From Chitinophaga silvisoli (GTDB lineage Bacteria > Bacteroidota > Bacteroidia > Chitinophagales > Chitinophagaceae), in contig NZ_QTJV01000013.1 in assembly GCF_003412465.1 (NCBI RefSeq), forward strand, positions 124,001 to 188,000: a stretch of DNA of 64,000 nt, in the 5' to 3' direction. Below, in pieces: positions 24,896 through 32,788 of the stretch (within the stretch, counting starts at the first letter, position 1; every line of letters begins with the position of its first letter). A program made the translations under genes and the position numbers. The notes beneath the pieces are model-generated. The model was not told where the DNA came from, did no database searches, and saw only the letters and a list, made by a program, of their open reading frames with translations.

Positions 24896-25213
24896 ATGAA
24901 GCACATCAGAATACAGCACAATACATTAAAAGGAGGAATTGAAATTCAGTTTGATCTTGACTATGATGGGAAAAATCCAATTATTACCAATATAGCAATT
25001 CATAGTAGTTATAAACCTGACACTCCATTGCCTAAAAATCCAGAACTAGTTTACCATGAGAGCAAGTGGAGATTCAAGGATGCATATAAAAAATTGGGTG
25101 CAGATGGACTCATTAAAGAGACCGTTGAATACTCAAATGATGGACTTTCAAATGATCTGATAAATGAAATTTTTGAAAAAGTGAAAGAGGAAATTCCGTC
25201 TTTTCAAAAATAA
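24896..25213 (+). CDS. Hypothetical protein in the tRNA-Leu island
   Basis: 105-aa soluble protein (MKHIRIQHNTLKGGIEIQFD to VKEEIPSFQK) with no signal peptide and no motif I recognise. Codon use is AT-rich like the rest of the island and unlike the flanking chromosome. Two 25-bp direct repeats precede the ATG. Possibly an accessory or defence-associated gene, by location only. Confidence 0.5.
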   Translation: MKHIRIQHNTLKGGIEIQFDLDYDGKNPIITNIAIHSSYKPDTPLPKNPELVYHESKWRFKDAYKKLGADGLIKETVEYSNDGLSNDLINEIFEKVKEEIPSFQK

Positions 25214-25562
25214 CCATTCGATAATGATACTAGACATTGTGTTGTCGAACTTAGGCTCTTCCAATTTTGGCAACTATCACCCATCCAATTACATCGCTAT
25301 TGAGTCTAAAGAAATAGCGGAACTATAAATCTGCAACACATTATTTTTATTGCATTTGAAAGTGCACAAATAGTAGATCGAGATTACCACATTCTCCATT
25401 CTGTAGACCAACATTTAACTTGAGACTGATGATAACGGCAGTTATGATTAGTCTCAAGTTAAATCGATATGGTCCCAAAATTCCAATCTACAAGCATTAA
25501 GTCCTAATGACTGCAACTAAACATCCGTTATACAAAATGTTCTCAGTATTATTTTTAATAAA
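25214..25562. other. Island spacer upstream of the DUF262 gene
   Basis: About 350 nt without an intact gene. It contains a 52-nt near-perfect palindrome (listed separately) and AT-rich leader sequence. Confidence 0.5.
25413..25464. repeat. 52-nt nested palindrome
   Basis: A perfect 15-bp outer stem (ATTTAACTTGAGACT with its complement) encloses 22 nt that contain a second stem, ATAAC-GGCA-GTTAT. No T tract follows, so it does not look like a terminator. It lies 98 nt upstream of the DUF262/DUF1524 gene and may be a regulatory site, a recombination site or a structured leader. Confidence 0.85.
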
Positions 25563-27530
25563 ATGGAAAGTCAGCTTTATTCAATATCAAAAATATTTAC
25601 AGAAAAAATTTACAGAATTCCTGACTATCAGCGAGGATATGCTTGGGGTATCAAGCAACTAAAAGAGTTTTGGACAGACTTAGTTCAACTTGAGGTAAAC
25701 AATAATCATTACTTCGGTGTCCTAACGCTCGAAGCTGTAAGTTTCAATATTTATAATAAATGGGTGGATGATTATTGGATCGTTGACTCCAAAAGCTTTG
25801 AGCCATATTTTATTGTAGATGGACAACAGAGATTAACCACTACCATTATTTTACTTCAGGCAATAATAGAAACTGCGGATCATGAAAAAACCTTGAATTA
25901 TGACACAATTAATGAGATAAAGAAAAAGTATATTTTTGACACGAAGGACAAAGGCCTTTCAAAATCATTTATTTTTGGATATGAAAAAGACAACCCAAGT
26001 TACGAATATTTGAAAACACAAATCTTCTTAGAAAATTCCGAATCCGCATATTTAGGAGAAGAAACAATTTATACAACGAATTTACTTCAAGCAAAAAATT
26101 ACTTTCTAGAACAAATAAAAAGTTATGCTCATTCGGAGTTAGAGAACCTTTACAAAAAGATAACTCAAAATCTGTTATTTAATACTTACAGTATTAGTAG
26201 TGACCTAGATGTATTTATTACTTTCGAAACGATGAATAATAGAGGCAAACCTCTATCCAATCTGGAGCTTTTAAAAAATAGATTGATTTATTTGAGCACC
26301 AAATTAAATTGTGATGAGGATGATCGATCTTTCTTGCGTCGAAAGATCAACGATAGCTGGAAAGCAGTGTATCATTTTTTAGGAAAAAACAAAAATAGTC
26401 CCCTAGATGATGATCATTTTTTAAGATTTCATTACTTCTTTTATAATGTAAAGGAGGTATACAAAAAGGCTAAGGGAACTTCGAATAAAAGGTCTTTACA
26501 TCTTGAAATATACAATCTTTCCGGAAACTATGCTCATAAGATATTTAACGAACTCTTTACAGTAAAAAGAACTTTTTCAGATGCTACGATTCCAATATCT
26601 AAAGAAGAAATTAATAAATACGTTTGTAGCTTAGCTTCAATATGCGGAATCTGGTTCAAAGTTCATAACCCAATCTTAAATACCTACTTTTCAATAGAAG
26701 AACAAGTTTTACTTGAAAAGATGAATCGCTTAGAAGATTTTCATGACATTGCTCCGATTTTAGTATTTATTTATTCAAAGAAAAAACTCAGAAAGTCCCT
26801 AAAATTGGAACTGTTGGAAACTATTGAAAGAGTAAGTTTTATTAAATCTCTGTTTTACAGTTATGATTCCGACATACTGCCTGATTTTGAATTGCTTGCA
26901 GCTGAGTTGTTTAGCAACGAAATTGGTCCAGAGGACCTGTTAAGTCAGCTGAAGATGGGCATAACTAACATCAACAAGGGTGATCTACTATTAAGCAAAA
27001 CAACGAAATATTTTAATAATAGAGGATTTTACAATTGGGAGAATTTGAAATATTTTCTTTTCGAATATGAAGAAGCATTAAAATTTAAATCAAAAAATAA
27101 AACCAGAAAAATCTCATGGGACCAATTTCAAATTGAACTAGAGGACTATAATACGGTTGAACACATATTCCCCCAAAAGGCAACTGATTCTTATTGGAAG
27201 CAGTATTACTCTCAATTTGGCATCAGAGAGAAAAGGCAGCTCTGTGACTCTTTAGGCAACTTACTTCCCTTGTCAAAAGCAAAAAATTCCAGCTTACAAA
27301 ACTACAGCTTTCCAATCAAGGTTGAAAGTAACAAGGAAATCGTCGGATATAGATTCGGGAGCTACAGTGAAATAGAAGTATCTAAGCTAGCAGATTGGAC
27401 TGCGGTTCAAATTTTAGACAGAGGACTTAAACTATTAAAATTTATGGAAACCAGATGGGGCATAAATTTGGGTACTCCTGAGGATAAACGAAAAATACTA
27501 GGCATTGAGTTCTTAGGAGCAACTAATTAA
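25563..27530 (+). CDS. DUF262-DUF1524 protein, GmrSD-like type IV restriction nuclease
   Basis: 655 aa. The N-terminal DUF262 (GmrS-like, ParB/Srx-fold NTPase) shows IPDYQRGYAW at 19-28 and the DGQQR signature at 86-90. The segment TFETMNNRGKPLSNLELLKN in the middle is also typical. The C-terminal DUF1524 (GmrD-like His-Me/HNH nuclease) shows VEHIFPQ at 532-538 and LGNLLPLSKAKNSS. Fused GmrSD proteins cut phage DNA with modified (for example glucosylated hydroxymethyl) cytosine in an NTP-dependent way. Activity against a given phage is inference. It is AT-rich, stands alone in the tRNA-Leu island, and was probably acquired horizontally. Confidence 0.88.
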   Translation: MESQLYSISKIFTEKIYRIPDYQRGYAWGIKQLKEFWTDLVQLEVNNNHYFGVLTLEAVSFNIYNKWVDDYWIVDSKSFEPYFIVDGQQRLTTTIILLQAIIETADHEKTLNYDTINEIKKKYIFDTKDKGLSKSFIFGYEKDNPSYEYLKTQIFLENSESAYLGEETIYTTNLLQAKNYFLEQIKSYAHSELENLYKKITQNLLFNTYSISSDLDVFITFETMNNRGKPLSNLELLKNRLIYLSTKLNCDEDDRSFLRRKINDSWKAVYHFLGKNKNSPLDDDHFLRFHYFFYNVKEVYKKAKGTSNKRSLHLEIYNLSGNYAHKIFNELFTVKRTFSDATIPISKEEINKYVCSLASICGIWFKVHNPILNTYFSIEEQVLLEKMNRLEDFHDIAPILVFIYSKKKLRKSLKLELLETIERVSFIKSLFYSYDSDILPDFELLAAELFSNEIGPEDLLSQLKMGITNINKGDLLLSKTTKYFNNRGFYNWENLKYFLFEYEEALKFKSKNKTRKISWDQFQIELEDYNTVEHIFPQKATDSYWKQYYSQFGIREKRQLCDSLGNLLPLSKAKNSSLQNYSFPIKVESNKEIVGYRFGSYSEIEVSKLADWTAVQILDRGLKLLKFMETRWGINLGTPEDKRKILGIEFLGATN

Positions 27531-27570
27531 TACATAGATTCTATTAATTTACTAATAATCAACACCATTT

Positions 27571-27633
27571 GGTTCGAAGGCGCTCCGCTACCGGGCATAT
27601 ATAATACAAAACCTGCTCTAATAGCGGTTTTTG
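27571..27633 (+). repeat. Degenerate tRNA 3'-end plus terminator copy (att-like)
   Basis: GGTTCGAA, then CTACCGGGCAT, then ACAAAACCTGCTCTAATAGC followed by GGTTTTTGT. It repeats the order T-loop, GGGCA acceptor end and terminator hairpin of the tRNA-Leu at 24331-24388, but diverged. This is consistent with an old integration boundary. Confidence 0.6.
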
Positions 27634-27643
27634 TGTCAGCTAA

Positions 27644-27730
27644 GCCACCGTGTACAATTGGAAAGCGAAGTATGTTGGTATGGAAGCTAATGAGTTGAAA
27701 CGAATGAAGGAACTTGAGAAATAGAACAAG
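27644..27730 (+). mobile_element. Remnant of IS3-family OrfA transposase
   Basis: One frame reads ATVYNWKAKYVGMEANELKR and then MKELEK before TAG, continuing NKECG. This is the characteristic helix-turn-helix and leucine-rich region of IS3-group OrfA (xTFYNWKxKYGGMxxxELKRLKELE). The N-terminus is lost and OrfB is absent. It lies directly behind the degenerate tRNA-end copy. Confidence 0.75.
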
Positions 27731-27875
27731 GAATGTGGGATAATTTCAATCCAGTATTTGGGAAAAGAAGTGGTTTATAATAGCAATGTAAAGACTATTT
27801 CAGGTCGCTATTTTTTATAGAACAATTCCTAATAATTCCTTGTTCTTACATTACAAGTATAAACCTCCCAAATAT

Positions 27876-28373
27876 ATGACTTCGAAAATTATTCTTTGCT
27901 TATTATTAGCTTTTATTCCAACAATTAGTTTGGCTCAGGCACCACTGACAATTAATGTTAATACCGGTCTGTATGAATCCTCCCAGGTTTTAGCGGCAGA
28001 TTCCATTAAAGGAGATCTATTATATTCAAGAGCTCTTCAGTGGGTGGCTCTAAATTATAAGTCAGCAAATGATGTTATTCAATACAAGGATGCGGAAGTA
28101 AGGAAAATTATTATTAAAGGGAATTTCCCAATATTTATGTTTTTAAAGGATGGCTGGATACGGCATACATTAACCCTTGAATTTAAGGATGGACGATATA
28201 GATATATTTTTAGCAATTTTGTCTATTATTCATCGGGAACGGGTGACATGCCATTCGAAAACAAATTGATGAGTAAGAATAAATTATTGGCTGTAACAAA
28301 CGAAAAGATAAGTAATTCAATTAATAGCATTGATGCATACTTAAAGAAAAAAAATCAGGAAGATAATTGGTAA
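27876..28373 (+). CDS. Exported hypothetical protein (DUF4468-like)
   Basis: 165 aa from the ATG of MTSKIILCLLLAF with a clear signal peptide ending at ISLAQ. The rest is a small alpha/beta domain (LLYSRALQWVALNYKSANDV, then strands IRHTLTLEFKDGRYRYIFSN) in the pattern of DUF4468 (TBP-like fold) found almost only in Bacteroidota. Periplasmic, function unknown. An upstream TTG would extend the frame, but the ATG fits the signal peptide. Within the AT-rich island. Confidence 0.7.
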   Translation: MTSKIILCLLLAFIPTISLAQAPLTINVNTGLYESSQVLAADSIKGDLLYSRALQWVALNYKSANDVIQYKDAEVRKIIIKGNFPIFMFLKDGWIRHTLTLEFKDGRYRYIFSNFVYYSSGTGDMPFENKLMSKNKLLAVTNEKISNSINSIDAYLKKKNQEDNW

Positions 28374-28499
28374 TAAATAAAATTTAATAAGAGAACGTTC
28401 CATTTATTACCTTTTTTAAGTGGAGCATAAGAGTAGCATTAGGTTTCCCGCGAAGACACAATTATTTTAGCATAAGTTTGATGATAATCGACTCGAGCT

Positions 28500-28564
28500 G
28501 GTTCGAAAACCTACCGGCAGTGGGCACTAAAGAAGTGAAACCTGCTCATTCGAGCGTGTTTCCA
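28500..28564 (+). repeat. Second degenerate tRNA 3'-end plus terminator copy (att-like)
   Basis: GGTTCGAAAACCTACCGG, then GTGGGCAC, then the hairpin GAAACCTGCTC/GAGCGTGTTTC (9 of 11 pairs). It is closer to the copy at 27571 than to the intact tRNA end, suggesting successive integrations. Confidence 0.6.
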
Positions 28565-28587
28565 ATTTTACCATAGTAGTATGGAGA

Positions 28588-29352
28588 TTAGTTGTGCTCG
28601 TACGGCAATGCTGAAATCATTTCTGTTTTTTTTATTCCTAGTGCTAGTTCGATAGGAGCTAATTCTTTATTTAATGCAACCGTAAGCTTAGATAGATTCA
28701 AATTAGGAAGGAACTTGTGAACATACAAGCCTATTTGATAAATTTTGGGTTTCGTCCCTTTTTTGAAAAGAGTTTTGATTTTCTCCAGCCCTCCCTTTCT
28801 GGCAAGCTTCTTAGCAAGGGAGATGCGTAGATATTTACAAAGCCCCGCCAAGTCAACTAAAAACCAATCTTCGATCATGCGTTTCGCTTTTATTTCATGA
28901 AAGGTATCAATTCCAAGTTCAGCAACTGCCTTTCTAACGATTGTCCAATTAGTTGGTGGTTTAGGGACCAATTCAAATGCATCTGTATCATAACAGCAAA
29001 ATATCTTTACAATGTCCGGAGAGTGTTTGGACAACGTAGACTTTAATTCAATTTCAACGCCATATCCCTTAAACTTGTTGACCTTACCCAGAACTTCTTT
29101 AAGATTTGGAAGGAATAGAATTGTTATAACTACAATTAGTACTTGCCAGGATAACTTCGGTAGTTGTTCAATAATTTTCAGTTGGCGTTGTTGCTTAAAA
29201 ATAGTTTTGTTTCTGTCGGTTTCTTCGGGTTGAGTATGCGAATTAGACAACGCCTCTGTTTTTGAACCCAGATCTTCAACAGCCCTTGTCTTGCCGGCAG
29301 TTTCACTCTTACTTTGTTCGGTATTTGGTTCAACAGTGTTATCGTTGTCCAT
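28588..29352 (-). CDS. Membrane-anchored protein with TOPRIM-like C-terminal domain
   Basis: 254 aa from ATG MDNDNTVEPNTEQ. The first 65 residues are polar, Thr/Glu-rich and disordered. One transmembrane helix follows (WQVLIVVITILFLPNL). The C-terminal soluble domain starts with a strand and DxD (IFCCYDTDAFE), and later has MIEDWFLVDLAGLCKYL and KIYQIGLYVHKFLPNLNLSK. This arrangement resembles TOPRIM/DUF4276-type domains in uncharacterised defence-linked proteins. It is an assignment by pattern, not by a named signature. Lies in the island, opposite in strand to its neighbours. Confidence 0.5.
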   Translation of the reverse strand: MDNDNTVEPNTEQSKSETAGKTRAVEDLGSKTEALSNSHTQPEETDRNKTIFKQQRQLKIIEQLPKLSWQVLIVVITILFLPNLKEVLGKVNKFKGYGVEIELKSTLSKHSPDIVKIFCCYDTDAFELVPKPPTNWTIVRKAVAELGIDTFHEIKAKRMIEDWFLVDLAGLCKYLRISLAKKLARKGGLEKIKTLFKKGTKPKIYQIGLYVHKFLPNLNLSKLTVALNKELAPIELALGIKKTEMISALPYEHN

Positions 29353-29888
29353 GTGTTGAATTGTTAGGTTTATTGAAAATGGTAGGCATTGCTTAAATAT
29401 GCCGTTAAACACTCTTAGCCTAAAAAAACAATATTGATAATCACCCCAGGCCAATGCCTGGCATCTTTGTTATTCCTAAAGTATGAATAAAAGCAAGTAT
29501 AGACAATACCAACTAGTTTGTATTTTTTATCTGTTACCGTTACGAAGATTAACAAATAGAATGCATCAAATAATAAACTGAGGTTGGAACTGCTACAAAT
29601 GACATCATTACTTCAATTCGAATATTATCCGCAAGGGATAAAAATAAGGAACTGATACATTAAAGATAAATGCGTGGCTCCCAAAACACTGGCAGTCGAT
29701 AAAACGAACCCATAATTGTTCTATTTTCAAGGACATAATTTTAATCATTTAAAGAGAAAAGTGATTTTGATTTAATTTTTCCTTAATTTAGAAATATCAA
29801 AGACACAACTATATAAACGAAAAAAAAGAACGGATTATAACAATAAATAATTTTAATTGAACCTTTGAATTGACTTTACCGGCTATAA
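29353..29888. other. AT-rich intergenic stretch
   Basis: About 530 nt with no supported gene. It probably carries the promoter of the minus-strand TOPRIM-like gene and marks the right end of the island. Confidence 0.4.
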
Positions 29889-30113
29889 CAAGGTAGCCGA
29901 AGATTGGCCCCAGCAGTTGTTAGTGAAGAAGTAATATTTTCTACCCCAGGGTACCTTATCTATAATAACAATGTCAGATTAAACCTTAGTTCCATGAGCA
30001 TTCATTCCACCTTATCCTAATTGTCAGATTATGCAGGCGTAAGCAATATCCAGCTTAGTCTGGCAGGTAGTTCCATGTTAATGAATTATAAAAATTGTTT
30101 TGTAAACGTTTAA
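29889..30113 (+). pseudogene. Possible decayed coding remnant upstream of the collar genes
   Basis: One frame reads LAPAVVSEEVIFSTPGYLIY, NVRLNLSSMSIHSTLS, then a TAA at 30018, then SDYAGVSNIQLSLAGSSMLM before the final stop. It has no ATG at the 5' end. The beta-rich composition and single internal stop suggest the tail of a lost secreted protein. Confidence 0.3.
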
Positions 30114-30221
30114 ATCTATAGCATTAATTGCATTTAACCCCTTCCTTATAACAGATAACAAGAATGGTGGTTGAATTATAACTCCATATACACATTCTAT
30201 TATTCACAAAAATTAAAAATC

Positions 30222-30788
30222 ATGGATGGTTTTATCGGCGAAATCAGAGCTTTCGCCCTCAACTACACGCCTTATGGCTGGGTGCCTTGTGATGGCACTA
30301 CTTACACTATTCAGTCTCAACAGGTCTTATATGCAGTGATAGGCACCTATTATGGCGGTACGCCGGGTCAAAACTTTAAGGTACCGGACCTGCGGGGAAT
30401 AACACTGCTGGGAAAGGATCCGGCAGTAAGCGGGTATAATGTGGTAGGTGCCACAGGAGGTGTTGACACGGTCACCCTTACTGGAAATACTATGGCTGCA
30501 CACAATCACCAGCTGAAGGGTGTAACACGTACCGGTAACGGACAAACGTCGGGAGCACAGTCACAACCCGGCCCTACCGTTTATTTAACCAATGCTTATG
30601 CGCTTGGTACCAGTAAAGGTGTTATAGCCTATTCAAACACTGTTGACCTGAATGTGCCATTTGCGCCACAAACAATTAGCTATAACCGGCTTACCACAGC
30701 CGTTACGCCTCACTCAAATGTGTCTCCCTATCTTGCACTCAACTATTGCATTTGTGTGGAAGGTTATTTCCCGGTCAAAGTCAATTAA
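30222..30788 (+). CDS. Phage tail collar domain protein 1
   Basis: 188 aa from ATG MDGFIGEIRAFALNY. The N-terminal tail-collar domain (PF07484 / microcystin-dependent protein MdpB type) shows GEIRAFA, GWVPCDGTTY, LYAVIGTYYGGTPGQNFKVP and DLRG. A Gly/Thr-rich distal part ends in SPYLALNYCICVEGYFP, which matches the family C-terminus. No signal peptide. First of three tandem paralogues in the same orientation (35- and 32-nt gaps), so an operon. Found in phage tails, contractile injection systems and as free-standing bacterial proteins; the role here is unknown. Confidence 0.85.
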   Translation: MDGFIGEIRAFALNYTPYGWVPCDGTTYTIQSQQVLYAVIGTYYGGTPGQNFKVPDLRGITLLGKDPAVSGYNVVGATGGVDTVTLTGNTMAAHNHQLKGVTRTGNGQTSGAQSQPGPTVYLTNAYALGTSKGVIAYSNTVDLNVPFAPQTISYNRLTTAVTPHSNVSPYLALNYCICVEGYFPVKVN

Positions 30789-30823
30789 AAATCATTGTTT
30801 AAACTCACCTCAAAATCATTATT

Positions 30824-31378
30824 ATGGACAATTACCTTGGCGAAATCCGCATCTTCCCCTACTCCAGAATTCCTTCGGGATGGCTGCCTTGTAACGGGCA
30901 GGAATTACAAGTAAGCGGTAATCAGGCATTGGCCGCATTACTGGGACAAACATATGGAGGAAATGGCTCTACTACTTTCAAATTACCAAACCTCAATGGT
31001 CGCACGATTGTTGGTTATGGAGCCAGTGCAAGAGGTGTGAATTTTCAATTGGGACAATTCGGCGGTACAGAAAAAGTAGCCCTTACTGATCCCACTACAA
31101 TACCGCCACACACGCATACATTGTATGGCAGCAATGTATATAACATTGGAGGGCCTAACAACAATTACCTGGGAAATCCAAATGTACCTGCAAGCAGTAC
31201 TCAAACTTCAAAAAACACAGCACAGGTCAACCTCTATGCGCCTCCAGCCTCCTCTACCGTAGATTTCCCGGATGTGATCACCAGTGCAGGAACCGCAGCC
31301 CCACATGAGAACAGGATGCCTTACCTGGTAACGAATTATTGTATCGCATCTGTAGGGATTTGGCCTTCGCACGATTAA
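30824..31378 (+). CDS. Phage tail collar domain protein 2
   Basis: 184 aa. Same architecture as its neighbours: GEIRIFPYSRIPSGWLPCNG, then GNQALAALLGQTYGGNGSTT and KLPNLNGRTIVG, a HTHTLYG metal/trimer-type His strand, and PYLVTNYCIASVGIWP at the end. The pair of His (PPHTHT) recalls His residues that hold metal in trimeric tail-fibre tips. Middle gene of the operon. Confidence 0.85.
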   Translation: MDNYLGEIRIFPYSRIPSGWLPCNGQELQVSGNQALAALLGQTYGGNGSTTFKLPNLNGRTIVGYGASARGVNFQLGQFGGTEKVALTDPTTIPPHTHTLYGSNVYNIGGPNNNYLGNPNVPASSTQTSKNTAQVNLYAPPASSTVDFPDVITSAGTAAPHENRMPYLVTNYCIASVGIWPSHD

Positions 31379-31410
31379 CAGCCTTTATTTAATGTTAAAA
31401 AACTGATCAA

Positions 31411-31992
31411 ATGGATTGTTATATAGGAGAGATCCGCGCTTTTGCGGGCAATTATGCGCCTGAGAACTGGGCGTTATGTAATGGAGCTACCCTGCCCATT
31501 AATGGTAATGAAGCATTGTACTCCCTGTTGGGGGTAACATATGGCGGAAATGGTGTTACCAACTTCAATCTTCCCGACCTCCGTGTGAAATTACCTGTTG
31601 GTGCGGGCACCATCAGCACGCAGGGAGGCACGGGTAACTATGTGCTGGCGGCCGGCGGAGGTGCTACCACGGTAACACTTACTGAAGCTAACCTGCCACC
31701 ACATACACACACTTTAACAGGAATTAACACTCCCGCTATCACCAGCTCGCCTGTCAATAATATGCTGGCAGCTTCAAACGGCAATAACAGCACAGTAACT
31801 CCACCTTACCCGGACGTAAACCTTTATACAACTTTGCCTTTGCCGGCAGGAGGCACAACAACACCGAATGCCACACTGGGAGTTAGTGCTATCAGCAATA
31901 CCGGTGGTAGCCAGGCACACCAGAACATGATGCCTTACCTCGTCGTGAACTTCATTATTGCGACTCAAGGCTTATATCCTCCGCAGGATTAA
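31411..31992 (+). CDS. Phage tail collar domain protein 3
   Basis: 193 aa. GEIRAFAGNYAPENWALCNG, LYSLLGVTYGGNGVT and NLPDLRVKLPVG at the N-terminus, PPHTHTLTG in the middle and PYLVVNFIIATQGLYPP at the C-terminus. It is closer to copy 2 than to copy 1 by these motifs. No baseplate, sheath or tube genes are nearby, so it is not a complete phage tail. Followed by a terminator. Confidence 0.85.
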   Translation: MDCYIGEIRAFAGNYAPENWALCNGATLPINGNEALYSLLGVTYGGNGVTNFNLPDLRVKLPVGAGTISTQGGTGNYVLAAGGGATTVTLTEANLPPHTHTLTGINTPAITSSPVNNMLAASNGNNSTVTPPYPDVNLYTTLPLPAGGTTTPNATLGVSAISNTGGSQAHQNMMPYLVVNFIIATQGLYPPQD

Positions 31993-32046
31993 CACAGAAA
32001 ATGTATAGCCATTGTTTCTGACAGTGACAAGTTCATACCACCGACA

Positions 32047-32085
32047 TACACACTTGCGGGACAGGGTCAGCAAGTGTGTATTTTT
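32047..32085 (+). terminator. Terminator of the collar-gene operon
   Basis: 11-bp stem TACACACTTGC/GCAAGTGTGTA with a 12-nt loop, followed by TTTTT. Confidence 0.9.
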
Positions 32086-32146
32086 CTGGCTCCTCCCTGG
32101 ATAGCAGTAAATTCAGCATTATTATACCAACAGCCCTGCAATGAAA

Positions 32147-32177
32147 AAAGGCCTGTAAGTCTAACTTACAAGCCTTT
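32147..32177. terminator. Second hairpin, likely for the MarR side
   Basis: 14-bp stem with one mismatch (AAAGGCCTGTAAGT / ACTTACAAGCCTTT) around CTA. A run of A on the left gives a U tract for minus-strand transcription coming from the MarR gene. Confidence 0.65.
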
Positions 32178-32276
32178 ATAAGATTATGGGCACTTGCTAT
32201 TCACTCAATAGCAGCGCTTATCGACTAGCCCGGAATGAATATTATAACTTGCACCGCTGTTGGCGTAAATAAAATT

Positions 32277-32699
32277 TTAAGAAATCAGCTTATTCAACAC
32301 CGGGATGGCACTTTTTAGCAGGGCGATTTCTTTTGCAGACAATTTCTCCGGGATCAGCTTTTTAAGATATTCGTCTTTACTATCTCTTAAATTCTCCACC
32401 AGCTCTTTGCCACTATTCGTCAAAGAAACATGTACTTTTCGTTTATCATCTTCGGCCGGTATCCTTTTGATTATCCCGTCAGCTTCCATTTTTTTGAGGA
32501 TCTGCGACATGGAGGGGGTGCTAATCCGCGTGATAGTGGCCAGGTCTGTTGGGAGTGTTTTCCCGGTTTTGTAAATATGAAAAAGTGTCTCCATCTCCGT
32601 CATGGAATAAGAACTGGCTTCCGCCATTTCCTTTCGCAAAGCTTTATGAAAAGCAGAGTTGAACAATCTTAATTGTACGCTTAATTCGTCCAGATGCAT
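32277..32699 (-). CDS. MarR-family transcriptional regulator
   Basis: 140-aa winged-helix repressor. The HTH region shows LPTDLATITRISTPSMSQIL, and the wing shows DDKRKVHVSLTNSGKEL. Helices at both ends form the dimerisation part. I start at ATG MHLDELSV; a start 16 codons upstream is possible. It is the second gene after an aldo/keto reductase (89 nt gap), so it probably controls this operon through the palindromic site upstream of the reductase. Ligand unknown. Confidence 0.88.
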   Translation of the reverse strand: MHLDELSVQLRLFNSAFHKALRKEMAEASSYSMTEMETLFHIYKTGKTLPTDLATITRISTPSMSQILKKMEADGIIKRIPAEDDKRKVHVSLTNSGKELVENLRDSKDEYLKKLIPEKLSAKEIALLKSAIPVLNKLIS

Positions 32700-32788
32700 G
32701 GGTACCAACTTAAAATTTATCTTACAGCACGTTATTTCAGTCTTCACTATCCGATCGCGAAGATAAGATTTTTGCCGGCCGCCCCAAT

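Noticed and set aside
29885-29900. TAACAAGGTAGCCG, identical to a conserved stretch near the 3' end of 16S rRNA
   Set aside because: Only about 14 nt match and neither flank resembles rRNA; treated as chance.
30222-31992. Prophage
   Set aside because: Only collar-domain genes; no capsid, terminase, portal, tail-tube or integrase genes in the window.
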